Shown here: positions 32,427-42,942 of the stretch, in pieces | Layout of the letters: the number at the start of each line of letters is the position of its first letter | Position numbering within the stretch: the first letter of the stretch is position 1 | NCBI RefSeq assembly: GCF_036898095.1 | Contig: NC_090739.1 | Location: 102,959,019-103,023,018, forward strand | Origin: Palaemon carinicauda | Taxonomy: Eukaryota > Arthropoda > Malacostraca > Decapoda > Palaemonidae | Direction: 5' to 3' | DNA length: 64,000 nucleotides | Made by a program: the position numbers and the translations under genes | The notes under the pieces: generated by a model | Databases searched by the model: none | What the model was told of the DNA's origin: nothing | What the model saw: only the letters and a program-made list of their open reading frames with translations

Positions 32427-34127
32427 GAATCATCGACGGCTTCACCCCCGGCCTCTTCAGTCGATCCTTTCTTGTAAGGAAGGATCTGAGAGGGGAGTTC
32501 CGTAGTCGACCTCTCAGCCCTGATCAAGTTTGTCGAACAAACTTTGGCCAGTGTAGAACAGCAGAATCGATCAGACTGGTAACGAGGCGACAGGACTCCT
32601 TAAACCCTGGATCGGAAGGATGGGTACTTTCAGTTTCCATTCCATCCATCTTCCAGGGAGCTCATCGAATTCAGCCTAGACTGCAAGTATTCCTGCTTAT
32701 GATGCAGTGTGGCTATCCCGCCGTGGCATAGCAGGTTTTTTTCCCCAGAGAACTCTCCCTGCCTTCCTCATGGCCGCTCAGGTGAAGGCTTCCGCCTCCT
32801 CTGCTGTTTGGAGGGCTGGTCAACTCCGGTAGGCTCGGGTTCGACCTTCTTCAGCGCTGGGACAAGCTTCCGGATGCTTACCATGAGTGTGGGTTCATGG
32901 TATTTTGCTTGGAGCCTTCTCTTCTTCTGCCTCAACATCTGGAGTATCTGGCCATGATATTGAGTCAACGGCCTTACCACGTTGGAAACCCCGCTTCTTG
33001 TCCGTCCAGCGAGGTTAAGCAACATCGGTTCTGGTCGGTACTTGGATGGGTGACCACCTGGGGACGCCAGATTCTGTTACCACATCCTCCGAGCCTTCCT
33101 TTCAGTTGACTGTGGCAAGACTGAGGAGAGTCGCAGTACCTGTTCTCAGTCAAGCAGAGCTTTCAGCCCTACCTTGTAACGTTTCCTAGTTCTCCTTTCC
33201 TCATTGACCCGTCTATAGTCCGAACGGTCGCCTCAGGATAAGTTCCATGTGGGGCGGTCCAAGTTCCGGTGGCTTCAGGCAATGTTTAACCGGACTTCCT
33301 GGCCCCTATGGGACCAGCGGAACTATTAGACCTGCAATGGGTGTTGACCTATGGAGCCTCTTGATGGTAGTGGATATTCTCGTCTTTTCCCCACATTCTT
33401 GATGCTGTTCTCGGACTCGTCAAAGGAAAGGGGGGGGGGGGCATGTTCCGGTCTAGGCCTATGGTCAAGACCTGAAGGATACCTCTCCATCATTCAGGCA
33501 GGCTTAGGGGCCTTAGTCTGGCCCCTCTACAGATCCTACAGCTCCTGCCGAGTCGCCCCGTGCGCGTCGACTTCATGATTCTGGCGTATTCTAACCAGCA
33601 GGGGACGCATTTTCACACCTTCACATCTTGCAGTAGAGATACCGGGATGATTGTGAGATTCTCTCAATACCATCGGCTCTCTCATTCCAGGCAGGGGAAT
33701 GTTCTCTCCGACTATCCGAGCAGAGCCTCATAGAGAGAGTGTACCTGGGGGTCTTTGACCTTGGGTAACCAGCAAGTTCTGGTCTGGGGGACCTGATCGC
33801 GACAGCTTGGAACCTCAAGCTTCCGCTGTTCTCCCCCGTCAGTCTCAGACCCCGAGACTCTGGCAAGATGCATTCCGGTGATGGTGGGACAACTTCGACG
33901 CCTGCGTCTTCCCTCCTTTTTGTCTGTGGACAATGGGTCTCAACAAGACCAGGTTGTCTGTCAACCTTTCAATGGGAGAGCTCCACTGGGACTATGCGCA
34001 GAACGGTTTCTGGACCCTCTGCTTCCCCTGACGGAACTCCCGGGAGAGCTTCTCCCACGGCGCAGACTACTCAAACAACCACACTGCGACATCTCTCCCG
34101 AACCGGGGCGTCGCTTCGGCTTCATGC
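32427..34127 (+). pseudogene. pol: Element H copy 2 pol, heavily decayed
   Basis: Duplicate of 25460-27160 with identical lesions, including the 5S rRNA-like insertion, so the decay preceded the duplication. Confidence 0.7.
32964..33081 (+). rRNA. 5S rRNA-like sequence (pseudogene), copy 2
   Basis: Identical by eye to 25997-26114 and in the same pol context. It is a product of the 7-kb duplication, not a second insertion. Confidence 0.8.
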
Positions 34128-34191
34128 CTGGAGACACTACGCCTCCTCCTCAAGAAGAGACAACCCGCTACAGTCGCGTCATCTGCGATAG

Positions 34192-35129
34192 TCATCCACA
34201 GGGGTCTTCCAGGCAAAGTGAAGAGTCTAAGGTGGTTGGTGCCGTGGGAGATATACCTCTTCCCTTGAGGCCTCTTCTCCAGCAATAACGGTCTTATTGC
34301 CTTTCGGCGGGAGGAAACTCCTTTCCGCTCTCGGCAATGAAGCCTGTCACTCAGCTTTTCCCTGACCTTCAGGCTTAAAGGAATAACTTTTTCCTGCCTG
34401 CTGGATCTATCCTCGCTCATGCGAAGCTACGATCGTCCCTGCCCTAGTCGGAGGAAGACCTCCAACTTGAAGCATGGCTCGGACTTTTTGTCCTTTCAGA
34501 GATCTTCTCAAGACCCTTTACGACAGGCCTCGGATTGTATTCCGCCTTGGGTCTCCTGCTCACTCTGGCCACGGCCAGTGTGTAAGCAATCTTCTTGCTC
34601 TCTTACGACTCCCCCCTTTCTAAGGAAGAGGGGAAGGCAACATTCAGGTTCGCTCCTGAGTTGTTGGCTAGACTCAGAATCTGGGGATCCCGGGCCTTCG
34701 GTCCAATTCATTCAAGATTTCGAGTCTCCATTCTGTATCTGATGTCCCAAGACCTTCTCTTTCTTGCCAGTAAAGGAATCGAGAGGTTAGCTTTGGGAAC
34801 AGCTGCAGTTTGTCCTCAGTTGCAGCCGATTTGGGAGCACAAGGAGGACATGGGGGAGAGTCACCAGTATACCTCTTCAGCCCGGACTCAAGGACATTCA
34901 TCTCGACCTGTCTCCAGACCCTCCCCCGTCACGTCGCCCTACAGCACGATGTTGGATACATCGCAACGTCCCTCGCCTTCGAGTAATACTACTCTGTGAC
35001 GCAGGTGCTACAAGCTGGAGTCTGGAAGCGTCTAATGACCTTCGCAGCCCGCTTCCTGCAGGGTGTGACCCACAGGAGTCTCGATACGTTTTCTATCGCT
35101 CTGTGGTGGCTACACAACAGCTGGTCTAA
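34192..35129 (+). pseudogene. Element H copy 2 tyrosine recombinase, decayed
   Basis: Duplicate of 27225-28162, with the same losses of HxxR and of the nucleophile Tyr. Confidence 0.7.
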
Positions 35130-35611
35130 CCTCAGGCTCCTTTTTGGACAGGTAGCAGAAGGTTGAGGGCATTGTTATCAGGTTTTAGTCTGCATAAACG
35201 AAAGAAGTATGTCTGGCTCTTATTTCTTTCTTCATCATCCCCTCTACGGGGAAGCAGCATCCTGGTCTCTGCATAGCTGACCTCGAACCTCTGCAGGTAA
35301 ACCATGCTTCCTTGTGTTCCGAGTATTGAGTCAATACTGTCGCGTCCCCCATACCCTGACGAGGTGGTATTGGGAACGTCCTAACCCAGAGTTCCTTCTG
35401 GAACTCCAGGTCAACTGCCTAGGACGGGTCAAACTTCTTCCTTCACACACAAGCTTACGTAGGCCACATGGTTCCTTGCGGAGCAAGGAACTTGTGAGGT
35501 GCAGGGACTCCTTTTCTCGAGTGCGACTCACTCGGATTCTGAGTCCCCGGGTAAAGCCAAAGCCAGTATGGCTGGGGACTTTCCACCCTACCTAAGGGGT
35601 AAGTCACCATC
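35130..35611 (+). other. Element H copy 2 conserved 3' noncoding block
   Basis: Duplicate of 28163-28644. Confidence 0.75.
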
Positions 35612-35708
35612 TGTAAATAGCGTGGTTTGTATTTCGGTTACGGAACAAATGACAAATTCGAAGATAATTTGTATTTTTCCTAACCATACAAACCTTAGCT
35701 ATTTACAC
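35612..35708. repeat. Element H copy 2 ICR
   Basis: Duplicate of 28645-28741, with the same circle-junction sequence. Confidence 0.9.
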
Positions 35709-35754
35709 ATATTTGCCCGCCAGCCCTGTCCCCCAAGACAAGTCCTACCTCTAA

Positions 35755-35963
35755 GTGAAAGTGAGCATTCATCTGTGTGTGAGGGGGGGGGGAGGGGTAG
35801 CTAGCTACCACTCCCCTACCCCCCCGCTTACTAGCGCGGGGGTAATACACCTTCGTTAAATTCTAATGGCTCGCCATTTCAGCTGCGCTAAAAGGTAAAC
35901 CCTCTGTAAATAGCTAAGGTTTGTATGGTTAGGAAAAATACAAATTATCTTCGAATTTGTCAT
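35755..35963 (+). repeat. Element H right ITR (complete)
   Basis: Ends CGAATTTGTCAT. Carries a GGGGTAGCTAGCTACC palindrome near 35794-35812 and AGCTGCGCTAAAAGG, the inverse of the left ITR. Confidence 0.85.
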
Positions 35964-36381
35964 ATTAAATCCTTATACAAGAGGCTGATATTCTGTGACC
36001 AAAACCACATGAACAATGTAATGCATTTATAATTATTACAACAATAGATATAGTACTTCCCCTACTATTTTAGTTAGGAACATATTCGGCTCTCCTGATA
36101 GCGTGCAATCACTTGGTTTTTTTCTTCATCAGTATTTGGAATGGAAAACATACTTTCGGTCCATTTTGGTAACTCTCTTTGCAGTTTGGTACTCGCCACA
36201 TAATAGGCTCTAGCCTGGATTCAAAACAGTAAAATTTTCTGGAATTACAGCAGAAAAATGTAAAGAAATAGAGCGCGACACCTTTATTTAAAGCCTATAG
36301 TAGCAGTGTGATAGCACTACTCGGGACGCGTGGGACCTTTCTTACCCCCCCACTGACCTGGTCTTCTTTCGAGACGGCCTT
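35964..36381. other. Right body and TIR of the DNA transposon
   Basis: AT-rich, no ORF of note. The right TIR is 36347-36381, ending GAGACGGCCTT and followed by the second TSD copy at 36382-36390. Confidence 0.75.
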
Positions 36382-36390
36382 GGGTCTACC
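36382..36390. repeat. Target site duplication, right copy (9 bp)
   Basis: GGGTCTACC, identical to 20099-20107. Confidence 0.85.
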
Positions 36391-37338
36391 AGGCGAAGTG
36401 GAGAGTCGTCTGTGGTTGGTGTCGTGGGAGGGGTATCTCTCCCCTCGATGCCGCTATTCCAGCAATAGTGGAGTTTCTTGTATATTTGCGGGAGGAAATG
36501 CGCCTTTCGGTCTCGGCGGTGAAAGGCTATCGCTCAGCCTTAAGCCTTGCCTTCAGGCTGAAAGGAATAGACATTTCTTCCTCGCTGGAACTTTCTTTAC
36601 TCATACGAAGCTACGAGCTTACCTGCCCTCAGTCGGAAGTGAGACCTCCTCCATGGAACGTGGTTCGGGTCCTCAGGGCTCTTAAGAGACCTCCGTTCGA
36701 ACCATTACGCCAGGCTTCTGATCGACACCTGACTTGGAAGACGGTGTTCCTGCTCGCTTTGGCGTCAGCCAAACGTGTCAGTAAACTTCGTGGTCTCTCA
36801 TACGACGTCGCCCATTCAAGGGGATGGGGGGAAGTAACGTTCAGGTTCGTCCCCGAGTTTGTAGCTAAGACTCAGAACCCTGGGGTTTCGGACCCACGGT
36901 TCGACTCCTTCAGGGTTTCGAGTCTCCGTTCTGTAACAGATGACCCAGACCATCTCCTACTATGCCCAGTAAGGAGTCTGAGGCGTTATCTGAAGAGAAC
37001 AGCTGCAGTCCGTCCCCGCGTGCAAGCCCTGTTTGTGAGCACGGGAAGGACGAAGAGGAGGGTCACCAAGAATACCATCTCGGCTTGGATTCGAAGGGTC
37101 ATCCATCATGCCCTGAATCCGGATCCTCCTCCGTCACGTCACCCCAGAGCACACGATGTCAAGAGGCATCGCAACGTCCCTGGCATTCAAGAGAAACTTC
37201 TCGGTGACGCAGGTGCTACAAGCTGGGGTCTGGAAGCGTCAAACGACCTTCACAGCCCACTACCTGCAGGACGTGACCCACAGGAGCCTCGATACGTTTT
37301 CTATTGGCTCTGTGGTGGCTGCACAACAGCTGGTCTAA
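36391..37338 (+). pseudogene. Element GC tyrosine recombinase, main part
   Basis: Continues the YR frame cut at 20107. It is the most intact YR of the window: 'EFLVYLREEMRLSVSAVKGY', LALASAKRVSKL (Arg-I), EVTFRFVPEFVAKTQ (Lys), 'SLRSVTDDPDHLLLCPVRSL', TGRTKRRVTKNTISAWIRR. A one-base insertion falls exactly at HxxR (HDVKRHR instead of HDVRGIA, ~37152-37166). Past it, in the next frame, are 'GIATSLAFKRNFSVTQVLQA', GVWKR and AHYLQDV with the nucleophile Tyr, ending QQLV plus TAA. One lesion plus the transposon insertion inactivate it. Confidence 0.9.
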
Positions 37339-37825
37339 CCTCAGGCTCCTTAATGGACAGGTAGCAAAATGTTGAGGGCATTGTTACCTGGTTTTAGACT
37401 GCATGAATGAAGAAGTATGTCTGGCCCTTACTTCTTTCTTCATCCTCCCCTCTCTTGGGGAAAGCAGCATCCTGGGTTCTCTGCATAGCTGATCTCAAAC
37501 CTCTGCAGGTAAACCATGTTTCCTTGTGTTCCTAGTATTAAGATAACACTGTCGCGTCCCCCATGCTCTGACGAGGTGGTATTGGGAACTTCCTAGCCTA
37601 GAATTCCATCTAAAGGACTTCAGGTTAACTTCCTAGGACGAGTCACACTTCATTCCTCCACACACAAGCTTACGTAGGCTGCACTTTCCTTGCGGAGTAA
37701 GGAACTTGCGAGGTGCAGGGACACTTTTTCTCGAGTGCTGCTCACTCGGATTCTGAGTCCCCGGGCAAAAGCCAAAGCCAGTAAGGCTGGGACTTTCCAC
37801 CCTACCTAAGGATTAAGTCACCCTA
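37339..37825 (+). other. Element GC conserved 3' noncoding block
   Basis: Hairpin-rich block as in the other copies (CCCCATGCT variant of the CCCCATACC arm). Confidence 0.7.
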
Positions 37826-37915
37826 TGTAAAAAGCGTGGTTTGTATTTCGGTTACGGAACAAATGACATTCGGAGATAATTTGAATTTTTCCTAACCTTA
37901 GCTATTTACACATAT
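37826..37915. repeat. Element GC ICR (eroded)
   Basis: GGAACAA|ATGACATTCGGAG junction with small deletions in the right-tip half (AACCTTAGC instead of the longer ACCATACAAACC). Confidence 0.85.
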
Positions 37916-37956
37916 TTGCCCGCCAGCCCTGTCCCCCGGGATAAGTCCTACCTCTA

Positions 37957-38137
37957 AGCGAAGTGAATCAGTTCACCGGTGTGTGGGGAGGGAGGGGTAG
38001 GTAGCTACCCCTCCCCTACCTCCTTGCTAACTAGCGTGGGGGTAGTTAACCCTCGTTAAAAATCTAATGGCTCGTCATTCAGCTACACCGAAAGTAATAC
38101 CCTATGTAAATAGCTAAGGTTTTTATTGTTATGAAAA
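37957..38137 (+). repeat. Element GC right ITR, inner part
   Basis: Inverse of 16509-16647 with matching private variants. It ends GTTATGAAAA where element D is inserted. The last 26 bases of the tip (ATACAAATTATCTCCGAATT plus TGTCAT) lie at 47169-47194. Confidence 0.9.
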
Positions 38138-38340
38138 ATGACATTCAAAGATAATTTGTATTTTTCCTAACCATACAAACCTTAGCTATTTACAGAGGGT
38201 TTACCTTTTAGCGCAGCTGAAATGACGAGCCAATAGTTTTAACGAGGGTTAATTACCCCCGCGCTAGTTAGCGGGGGGTGGGGAAGGGTAGCTTGCTACC
38301 CCTCCCCCCTCCACACACCGGTGACTTGCTTCACTTCACT
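38138..38340 (-). repeat. Element D right ITR
   Basis: Inverse of 46985-47168. Contains AGCGCAGCTGAAATGACGAG and a GGGTAGCTTGCTACCC palindrome near 38286-38301. Confidence 0.85.
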
Positions 38341-38385
38341 TAGAGGTAGGACTTGACTTGGGGGTCAGGGATGGCGGGCACATAT

Positions 38386-38485
38386 GTGTAAATAGCTAAG
38401 GTTTGTATGGTTAGGAAAAATACAAATTATCTTCGAATTTGTCATTTGTTCCGTAACCGAAATACAAACCACGCTATTTACAGAG
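38386..38485. repeat. Element D ICR
   Basis: Plus strand reads CGAATTTGTCAT|TTGTTCCGTAACC, the direct circle-junction order for a minus-strand element. Confidence 0.9.
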
Positions 38486-38962
38486 GGTGACTTACCCCTT
38501 AGGTAGGGTGGAAAGTCCCCAGCCTTACTGACTTCGGCTTGCCCGGGGGCTCGATCCCTCAGTGAGCAGCACTAGAGAGAGGGAGGCCCTGTACCTCACA
38601 AGTTCCTAGCATCGCTAGGAACGAGTGGCCTACATAAGCAGTGTGAGGAGGAGAGTGTGACTCGTCCTATGAAGTTGACCTTGAGACCTTCAGATAGGAA
38701 TTCTAGGATAGGACGTTCCCCATACCACCTCGTTAGGGTATGGGAGACGCAACAGTATTAAGCTTAATACTAGGAGCACAAAGAAGCATGGGTTACCTGC
38801 AGAGGTCGAGGTCAGCTAAACGAGGACCAGGATGCTGCTTCCCCAAGAGAGGGGAGAATGAAGAAAGAAGTAAGGGTCAGGCATACTCTTTCATTCACGC
38901 AGACTAAGACCGGGTAACAACGCCCTCAACCTACTGCTACTTGTCCAAAAAGGAGCCTGAGG
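38486..38962 (-). other. Element D conserved 3' noncoding block
   Basis: Reverse-complement copy of the block between YR and ICR in the plus-strand elements, including CCCCATACC/GGTATGGG arms near 38728-38754. Confidence 0.7.
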
Positions 38963-39995
38963 TTAGACCAGCTGTTGTGCAGCCACCACAGGGCCGATAG
39001 AAAACGTATCGAGGCTCCTGTGGGTCACGTCTTGCAGGTAGTGGGCTGTGAAGGTCGTTTGACGCTTCCAAACCCCAGCTTGAAGTACCTGCGTCACAGA
39101 GAAGGCCAGGGATGTAGCAATACCCCTGACATTGTGGGCCCTAGGGCGACGTGACGGAGGAGGGTCAGGATTCAGGGCATGGTGGATAACCCTTCGAATC
39201 CAAGCTGAGATGGTGTTCCTGGTGACCCTCCTCTTTGTCCTGCCTGTGCTCACAAACAAAGCTCGCACATGAGGACGGACTGCAGCCGTTCTCTTCAAGT
39301 AGTGCCTCAGACACCTCACTGGACATAGTAGCAGCTGGTCTGGGTCGTTTGTTACAGAACGGAGACTCGCGATCCTGAAAGAGTCGAACCGAGGATCCGG
39401 CACTCCAGGATTCTGAGTCTTGGCCACAAACTCAGGGACGAACCTGAACGTTACCTCCCCCCACCCCCTTGAATGGGCGATGTCGTACGAGAGACCATGA
39501 AGTTCACTAACCCGCTTGGCCGAAGCCAAGGCGAGTAGGAAAGCCGTCTTCCAAGACAGGTGGCGATCGGAGGCCTGGCGTAATGGTTCGAAGGGAGGTC
39601 TCTTAAGAGACCTGAGGACTCGAACCACGTTCCAAGGAGGGGGTCTCACTTCCGACTGGGGGCAGGTAAGCTCATAGCTACGTATGAGTAAAGAGAGTTC
39701 TAGCGATGAAGAAATATCCACGCCCTTCAATCTGAAGGCCAAGCTTAAGGCTGAGCGATAGCCTTTCACTGCCGAGACAGAAAGGCGCATTTCTTCTCGC
39801 GGATACACGAGGAAGTCCGCTATTGCTGGAATAGTGGCATCGAGTGGAGAGATACCCCTTCCATGACACCAACCACAAAAGACTCTCCACTTTGCTTGGT
39901 AGACTCCCTCAGAGGACCTTCGCAAGTGCCGAGACATTCTCTCCACAACCTGTTGCGAAAAGCCTCTCTCCGCGAGGAGACGCTGGATAGTCTCC
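38963..39995 (-). pseudogene. Element D tyrosine recombinase (nearly intact)
   Basis: One uninterrupted frame from 'SRLETIQRLLAERGFSQQVV' to VVAAQQLV and stop. Catalytic residues present: Arg-I (AKRVSELHGLSYD), Lys region (EVTFRFVPEFVAKTQ), HNVRGIATS (HxxR), GVWKR and AHYLQDV (Tyr). The sole visible defect is loss of four codons (KRNF) after ATSLAF, between HxxR and the Tyr. The open frame extends upstream to 40507 because YR overlaps pol in the -1 frame. Predicted to recombine circular cDNA into the genome (family knowledge). Confidence 0.9.
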
Positions 39996-42150
39996 AGGCG
40001 TGAAGCCGAAGCGAGGCTACGGCCCTGTGAGGGACGCCGGAGTGGGGTTGTCTGAGAAGCTCGTGTCGTGGAGGAAGCTCCCTTGGGAGTTCCGTCAGGA
40101 GTTGCAGAAGGTCTGGAAACCATTCCGCGTGATGCCATAGCGAAGCTACCAGAGTCATGGAACAGTTGACCGATAGTCTGGTCCTGTTGAGCACCCTTCT
40201 CATCAGACAGAACGGTGGGAAGGCGTACACGTCGATGTTGTCCCACCGTTGCTGGAAAGCATCTTGCCAGAGTGCCTTGGGGTCTGAGACTGGTGAGCAG
40301 TACAGGGGCAGCTTGAAGTTCAAGGCTGTCGCGAACAAGTCCACAGTCGGGGAACCCCACAAAGTCAGGACTTTGTTGGCTATCTGAGGATCCAAAGACC
40401 ACTCGGTACTCACTATCTGCGAAGCCCTGCTCAGACTGTCGGCGAGCACATTCCTCTTGCCAGGAATGAAGCGAGCTGATAGTGTTATCGAGTGGGTTTC
40501 GGTCCATTTCAGAGTCTTTACTGCAAGATGGGATAGCTGTTGTGAAAAAGTGTCTCCCTGCTTGTTAATATAAGCCACTACCGTGGTGTTGTCGCTCATC
40601 ACCACCACGGAGTGACCCGCCAGGGACCGTTGGAACTGCTGAAGACCCAGAAAGACGGCCTTCAATTCTAGCAGGTTGATGTGTAGACACTTTTCTGATT
40701 CTGACCAATGGCCTGAGGCCCTCTGGTTCAGAACGTGCGCCCCCCACCCTTCTTTTGACGCGTCCGAAAACAGTGTCAATTCCGGGGGGAGGACGAGAAG
40801 ACTCACTCCCTTCTGCAGGTTCTCGTCGGCCAGCCACCACCGCAAGTCCGTCTGTTCCAGAGACCCCATTGGGATCCGAATGTCCGGGGAATCGGATCCT
40901 TGATTCCACCGGGACTTGAGCCGCCATTGAAGGGATCTCATCCTGAGGCGGCTTTTTGGAACCAGACGGGCCAGGGAGGATAGGTGGCCTAAGAGACGCA
41001 ACCACGATTGGGCGGGGAGTTCTTTTCGCCTGAGGAAGGGTTCCGCCACCCTCCTCAGCCTTTCTATCCGGTTGTCTGATGGAAAGGCTTTGTGGAGATT
41101 GGTGTCTATTAGCATGCCTAGATAAACCAGTCGTTGGGACGGCTGTAGAGAGGACTTCTCGAGGTTTACCACGATCCCCAGATCCTGGCAAAGATCCAGA
41201 AGCCTGTCTCGGTGCCGAAGAAGGGTCGACTCCGAGTCTGCTAGGATCAGCCAATCGTCCAGGTAACGAAGGAGACGAATGCCGTTCCTGTGCGCCCAAG
41301 ATGAAATCAAAGTGAACACCTGAGGAGCTGTGGAGAGACCGAAACACAGCACCTTGAACTGGAAGATCTTGTTGTCTAGGCAGAATCTCAGTTACTTCCT
41401 GGAAGACAGATGGATTGGGATCTGGAAGTACGCGTCCTTTAGATCCAGTGTACACATGAAGTCTTGTGGTCTCACCGCAAGTCTGACCGTGTCTGCTGTC
41501 TCCATGCTGAACCGGGTTTGTTTGACAAACCTGTTCAGAGCTGAGAGATCGATGACGGGTCTCCAGCCTCCAGTAGCCTTCTCTACAAGAAAGAGTCGAC
41601 TGAAGAAGCCTGGGGAGCTGGCCACGACCTCCTGGAGAGCACCCTTCTCAAGCATGGTCTCGACTTCGGCCTGAAGGGCCAGCCCCTTTGCCGATCCCGT
41701 GGCATAGGAGCTCAACGACACTGGATTCGCTGTCAGGGGAGGGTGAGATGTTGTGAACGGGACGAAATAACCTTGGCCGATCACAGAGACCGTCCAAGCA
41801 TCGGCCCCGTGTTGCTGCCACCTGCGGACGCAACGCTGAAGGCATCCCCCCACAGGTGGACATGCAGGGGGACTGCCACCCCTAGGGCTTGCGGCCGCGG
41901 CCGCCACCCCTAGGAGTCTTGCCTCCCCTGGAGGACTTACCGCCCCTCTTGACATTGGCTGGAAAGGGCTGGGGCTTAGACACCACTTTCTTAGCTGCCG
42001 GTGCCTGTTTGGGAGCCTTATGAGGCTGTTGCTGCTGTTGTGGCGGGGCTGGAGGCTTATAGGGCCGAGTTGTAAGGGCCCTGTGGAGGAGGGAGTCCGT
42101 GCTGGATTTCCTCCACCTCTCAGCCGTTCGCTCCATGTCTTGAGGCTCAA
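39820..42150 (-). pseudogene. pol: Element D pol: reverse transcriptase and RNase H
   Basis: A single frame throughout apart from one nonsense change: the Tyr of RKYLRF is TAA at about 41392. N-terminal 'CVRRWQQHGADAWTVSVIGQ' and GYFVPF, then 'GGWRPVIDLSALNRFV', LDLKDAYFQIPIHLSS, CFGLSTAPQVF and YLDDW (41265-41254). RNase H: LFSDASKEGWG, LLELKAVFLG, MSDNTTVVAYINKQ, NVLADSLSRAS. Post-RNase H block: PTVDLFATALNFKLPLYCSP and 'WFPDLLQLLTELPRELPPRH'. The open frame overlaps the gag end in the +1 frame, so the true start is uncertain. Confidence 0.92.
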
Positions 42151-42850
42151 TCAGGCTCTCCCCCAGAAGGGAAGCATGTCGGAGCCTACACACACCTACG
42201 GCGGGGACCTTCGGATGGAATCTCTCGGACACAGCATCGCGACGCTTCAACACCGAGTTGGCCCACAGGGTGGTACCACAACCTGGTGCGCCAAAAACTC
42301 GATGGAGCGGGTGCCCGAGAGCAAGAAGGTCTCTAGGGCCTTCCTATTGGTCTCCTTGGACAAGTCCTCCGATCGCAATAGGATGCCCAGAGATCCTAGC
42401 CAGATGTCCAGCCACGAAGTGGCCTGCATGGCACACTTAGCGACCTTCTCGTGGTTAAGGATCTCTGCCGCCGAGAACGACACCTGCTGGGCAAAGTGTT
42501 TCTCAAGGGGAACTCCCTTCGCCAGCTCCTCCACAGAGTGCTGGAGAGGAAGAGCGAGGTTGTGCTCACCCAGGATCTCGAAATACCTCCTCTGCTGGAG
42601 GCGAGGAGGAGGGATGAGTTTGTTCCCGGCAGTGGAACGACTGGAGGAGGCAAGAAGTGCGAGCTGAGCGTTGGCCCTAGCCCTGGCACTCTTCAGCCCC
42701 CGAGACCAGGACAGAGCTGCACTGGTCTTAGGGGCCTTCCGAACGTCAAACACTTCATCCAGAATCGTGTCTTTGCCTTCACGGGGGGCGATGACTGGAT
42801 CCGTAAGCCTGTTAAGTTGCCTTATCAGGCTTAGGACCTGCCAGAAGGCA
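41882..42850 (-). pseudogene. gag: Element D gag, C-terminal domain
   Basis: 'ALSWSRGLKSARA', RRYFEILGEHNLALPL, 'KCAMQATSWLDIWLGSLGIL', ALETFLLSGTRSIEFLAHQ. An indel near 42280 then changes frame (VVVPPCG instead of LNLWANS). The domain resumes at LKRRDAVSERFHPKV and ends in a basic, Gln/Lys-rich tail, GGKSSRGGKTPRGGGRGRKP, and a stop at 41882-41884, immediately upstream of the CCCCC/GGGGG hairpin. The conserved block is the likely capsid-like part. Confidence 0.85.
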
Positions 42851-42942
42851 TGTTCGGATTCTTGCTGTTCTCCTCCCTGCGGGCTGGCAGCTAAGTCTCC
42901 TGCCCCAGGAATCTCTTCCTGGGGTGATACGTGGACATTCCC

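Larger units (their letters stand above)
28846..35812 (+). repeat. Tandem duplication, copy 2
   Basis: Near-identical to copy 1. The offset falls from 7013 to 6978 after the 35-bp array and to 6962 after the 16-bp array, then rises to 6967 after a longer G-run near 32152-32171. It continues into the complete right ITR of element H. Confidence 0.95.
20905..35963 (+). mobile_element. DIRS element H (old subfamily) with internal 7-kb tandem duplication
   Basis: The left end is slightly eroded (TTTTGTAACCGAGATAC in place of TTGTTCCGTAACCG) and the right end is CGAATTTGTCAT. It has the long A-type leader, gag-like, pol and YR regions, all heavily decayed, then the 3' block, ICR and right ITR. A segment starting at ~21833 in the leader and ending inside the right ITR palindrome is repeated head to tail (21833-28845 and 28846-~35812). 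There is no target duplication: left flank CCAAGTAA, right flank ATTAAATCC. Confidence 0.9.
20108..36381. mobile_element. Non-autonomous TIR DNA transposon, 9-bp TSD, hosting element H
   Basis: Terminal inverted repeats of 35 bp: AAGGCCGTCTC, a 12-base variable spacer, then GGTCAGTGGGGG at the left (20108-20142); the reverse complement of the right end (36347-36381) has the same two blocks with the same 12-base spacing. Flanking GGGTCTACC is duplicated. A 9-bp duplication fits Mutator-like elements, but no transposase is visible and the TIR starts AAGG, so the superfamily stays open. Its own body is only about 1.2 kb (20108-20904 plus 35964-36381); the rest is DIRS element H inserted within it. 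Confidence 0.85.

Noticed and set aside
36382..38137. A separate 5'-truncated DIRS element
   Set aside because: ITR private variants, the shared GGGTCTACC duplication and the matching YR break point show that it is the second half of element GC.
40565..41455. 296-codon minus-strand ORF and similar ORFs at 13317-13997, 19297-20166 and 61269-61877
   Set aside because: Alternative-frame shadows of RT and RNase H. They recur because the parent gene is conserved, and they lack their own motifs.
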